64,000 nt of DNA, taken from the NCBI RefSeq assembly GCF_003286415.2, contig NZ_CP043450.1:2914001-2978000 (forward strand), given 5' to 3'. Below, piece after piece: positions 62,156-64,000 of the stretch (positions are counted from its first letter, which is position 1; every line of letters begins with the position of its first letter). The stretch is from Mucilaginibacter rubeus. GTDB lineage: Bacteria; Bacteroidota; Bacteroidia; Sphingobacteriales; Sphingobacteriaceae. Both the position numbers and the translations under genes were made by a program. The notes below the pieces were generated by a model. It did not search any database and was not told where the DNA came from. It was given only the letters and a program-made list of their open reading frames with translations.

Positions 62156-64000
62156 ATGCGGAAATTAACTTACCTGCTTGTTTTATTACTCCCATTACAG
62201 CTTTTTGCCCAACAGTTTGATCCTGTAAAAGCATTGGTAAAAAGGCGTGCACCCTGGTTGAGCGATCATGTGATTTTCAAACCACTAAAAAGCAACAGCC
62301 CCGGAGTATTTAAACTGCAAACCATAAATAACAAACTGGTTATATCAGCCTCGGGCAGTAATGCCGCTGCCGTTGGTGTAAACTGGTATTTAAAATACTA
62401 TTGTCATCGTTCCATGTCGCACATGGGCGATAACCTGACACCGGTACTTCCACTGCCCGTAGTTAACAAAAAGACAACCATAGAGGCGGCAGCGGTATAC
62501 CGCTACGCGTTAAATTACTGTACCTACAATTACACCATGAGTTTTTACACCTGGGCAGATTGGGAACGGGAAATTGATTGGATGGCATTAAATGGAGTTA
62601 ATACGATGCTTGCCGTTGACGGTATGGAAGCAGTGTGGCAAAACACGCTGAGAAAGGTAGGTTATAATGAAAAAGAGATCAACGATTTTATAGTAGGCCC
62701 GGCATATACCGCATGGTGGCTGATGGGTAATATTGAAGGTTGGGGAGGTCCTATGCCCCAAAGCCAGATTGACAACCGGAAGCTGATTCAGCAAAAAATG
62801 ATGAAGCGGATGCACGAATTAGGCATAGAGCCTGTGTTGCAGGGCTTTTATGGCATGGTACCAAGCTCATTAAAAAGTAAAAGTAAAGCCCACATCATCG
62901 ATCAGTTAACCTGGGGAGCCTTTAAAAGGCCGGATATACTTGACCCTACCGATCCTGAATTTAGCCGCATAGCAGGAATTTATTACACCGAAATGCAGGC
63001 ATTATATGGTAAGAATATTCGCTTTTTTGCCGGCGATCCTTTTCATGAGGGAGGTAAAACAGATGGCGTTGACCTAAAGAAAGCAGGGGCTGCCATACAG
63101 GCATCCATGCAAAAATATTACCCGGGCTCAACCTGGGTGTTACAAGGCTGGCAGGATAACCCCAAACAAGCCATGCTTGATGGGCTTGATAAATCAAAAA
63201 TACTGGTACAGGAACTTTTTGGCGAGTTCACCAACAACTGGAAAAAACGTAAGGCTTATGATGGTAGTCCGTTTATTTGGTGCAGCGTAAATAACTTTGG
63301 TGAACGCCCTGGTCTTTACGGAAAACTGCAACGCTTTGCTGATGAGGTAGACAGCGCCAGGAACAGCGATTATAGCAAGTACCTTAAAGGGGTAGGCATC
63401 ATGCCCGAAGGTATCAATAACAATCCTCCCGATTATGACTTAATGCTTGAATTAGGCTGGCGTAAGGCTCATGTAGATACTAAAAACTGGATCAATGATT
63501 ACGCGGAATATAGGTATGGCAAGCAAAATGAACACACCAGTAACGCATGGCAGGGCTTTTTACAAACCGTATACCACAGTCGCCCGGGGTACCAGGAAGG
63601 GGCTGGCGAATCTATCTTCTGTGCAAGGCCTGCGCTGAAGGTTAAATCGATATCAAGCTGGGGCACACTAACGCGCGATTATGATACCGTACAATTTGAA
63701 AAAGCTGTAAAAGAATTTGCCAAAGCATTACCGGTGTTGGGCAGCTCCGCCACTTATAAAATAGACCTGATCAATATGGTTAGGCAGGTACTGGCCAATA
63801 AAGGAACGCTTGTTTTTAATGACCTGGTAACTGCCTATAACAACAAAGATTTGCAGGCTTTCAATGAAAAAAGCACGAAGTTCCTCAGCATGATCAAATT
63901 AACAGATGAATTATTGAATACGGACAAGTACTTCAGGCTCAACACCTACCTTAAACAAGCCATAAATAGCGGTAATACGCCGGGAGAAAAGACGAATAAC
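62156..64000 (+). CDS. GH89 alpha-N-acetylglucosaminidase, C-terminus cut by window end
   Basis: About 615 residues are visible, with no stop before position 64000. A signal peptide (cleavage near LFA-Q) is followed by the small N-terminal domain and the (beta/alpha)8 barrel. Acid/base is Glu298 in DPFHEGG and the nucleophile is Glu418 in IMPEGINNNP. YALNYCTYNYTMSFYTWADW and FIWCSVNNFG are family markers shared with NAGLU. It removes terminal alpha-linked GlcNAc. It starts about 280 bp from the divergent GH35 gene. Confidence 0.93.
   Translation, partial: MRKLTYLLVLLLPLQLFAQQFDPVKALVKRRAPWLSDHVIFKPLKSNSPGVFKLQTINNKLVISASGSNAAAVGVNWYLKYYCHRSMSHMGDNLTPVLPLPVVNKKTTIEAAAVYRYALNYCTYNYTMSFYTWADWEREIDWMALNGVNTMLAVDGMEAVWQNTLRKVGYNEKEINDFIVGPAYTAWWLMGNIEGWGGPMPQSQIDNRKLIQQKMMKRMHELGIEPVLQGFYGMVPSSLKSKSKAHIIDQLTWGAFKRPDILDPTDPEFSRIAGIYYTEMQALYGKNIRFFAGDPFHEGGKTDGVDLKKAGAAIQASMQKYYPGSTWVLQGWQDNPKQAMLDGLDKSKILVQELFGEFTNNWKKRKAYDGSPFIWCSVNNFGERPGLYGKLQRFADEVDSARNSDYSKYLKGVGIMPEGINNNPPDYDLMLELGWRKAHVDTKNWINDYAEYRYGKQNEHTSNAWQGFLQTVYHSRPGYQEGAGESIFCARPALKVKSISSWGTLTRDYDTVQFEKAVKEFAKALPVLGSSATYKIDLINMVRQVLANKGTLVFNDLVTAYNNKDLQAFNEKSTKFLSMIKLTDELLNTDKYFRLNTYLKQAINSGNTPGEKTNN

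Noticed and set aside
1..64000. CRISPR arrays, tRNA/rRNA genes, prophage or complete transposons
   Set aside because: No regularly spaced repeats, no cloverleaf or rRNA sequence and no integrase or transposase ORFs were found. The encapsulin has an HK97 fold but is flanked by metabolic genes, not phage genes.

Overview
The window looks like the chromosome of a soil- or plant-type Sphingobacteriaceae bacterium (Bacteroidota; Mucilaginibacter or Pedobacter-like). This rests on SusC/SusD pairs, an ECF sigma/FecR pair, a giant hybrid two-component sensor, many secreted glycoside hydrolases, A-rich start regions with weak Shine-Dalgarno sequences, and TAnnTTTG-type promoter elements. No tRNA, rRNA, CRISPR array or intact transposon was seen. 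Genus is inferred from gene style only.

Region 1 (1-13836) is the most interesting part: a divergent sulfur locus. On the plus strand is an operon encoding a Family 2A (SrpI-like) encapsulin shell, a SufS-type cysteine desulfurase with a ~225-residue disordered N-terminal cargo-loading extension, a serine O-acetyltransferase and a Kef-type cation/proton antiporter. On the minus strand, a canonical SAM-I riboswitch precedes a stand-alone DsbD alpha-domain protein. A structured leader follows, with two tiny Cys-rich ORFs and a second, divergent SAM-I-like aptamer. Next come two duplicated TlpA-like thioredoxin proteins, a YceI protein, a di-heme peroxidase and a TonB-dependent receptor cut by the window edge. 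An exact 17-nt sequence inside AT-rich inverted repeats occurs in the divergent promoter and again before the second aptamer, suggesting one regulator for both arms.

Region 2 (13972-21308) has a zinc alcohol dehydrogenase and a three-gene polysaccharide module: a lipoprotein glycosidase, a GT2 synthase fused to a glycosidase-like domain, and a tandem GH26-like protein whose first half is degenerate.

Region 3 (21334-34545, minus) is a sigma/FecR-controlled polysaccharide utilization locus (SusC with STN domain, SusD, GH127). It runs directly into an SGNH hydrolase, SxtJ, DUF5989 and NodU-type carbamoyltransferase group.

Region 4 (34953-39203) is a hemin uptake operon (HmuY-like, HmuT, HmuU, HmuV, HmuS) without its own outer-membrane receptor gene.

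Region 5 (39338-51604) is a second glycan locus: hybrid two-component sensor, secreted GH5-like enzyme with ricin-type lectin domain, SusC/SusD, and a truncated FecR-like small protein.

Region 6 (52103-59493) has two LytS/LytTR-type two-component systems in opposite orientation, a DedA-rhodanese fusion and a TonB-dependent receptor. Region 7 (59534-64000) has divergent GH35 beta-galactosidase and GH89 alpha-N-acetylglucosaminidase (cut by the window end) around a 20-bp perfect inverted repeat.
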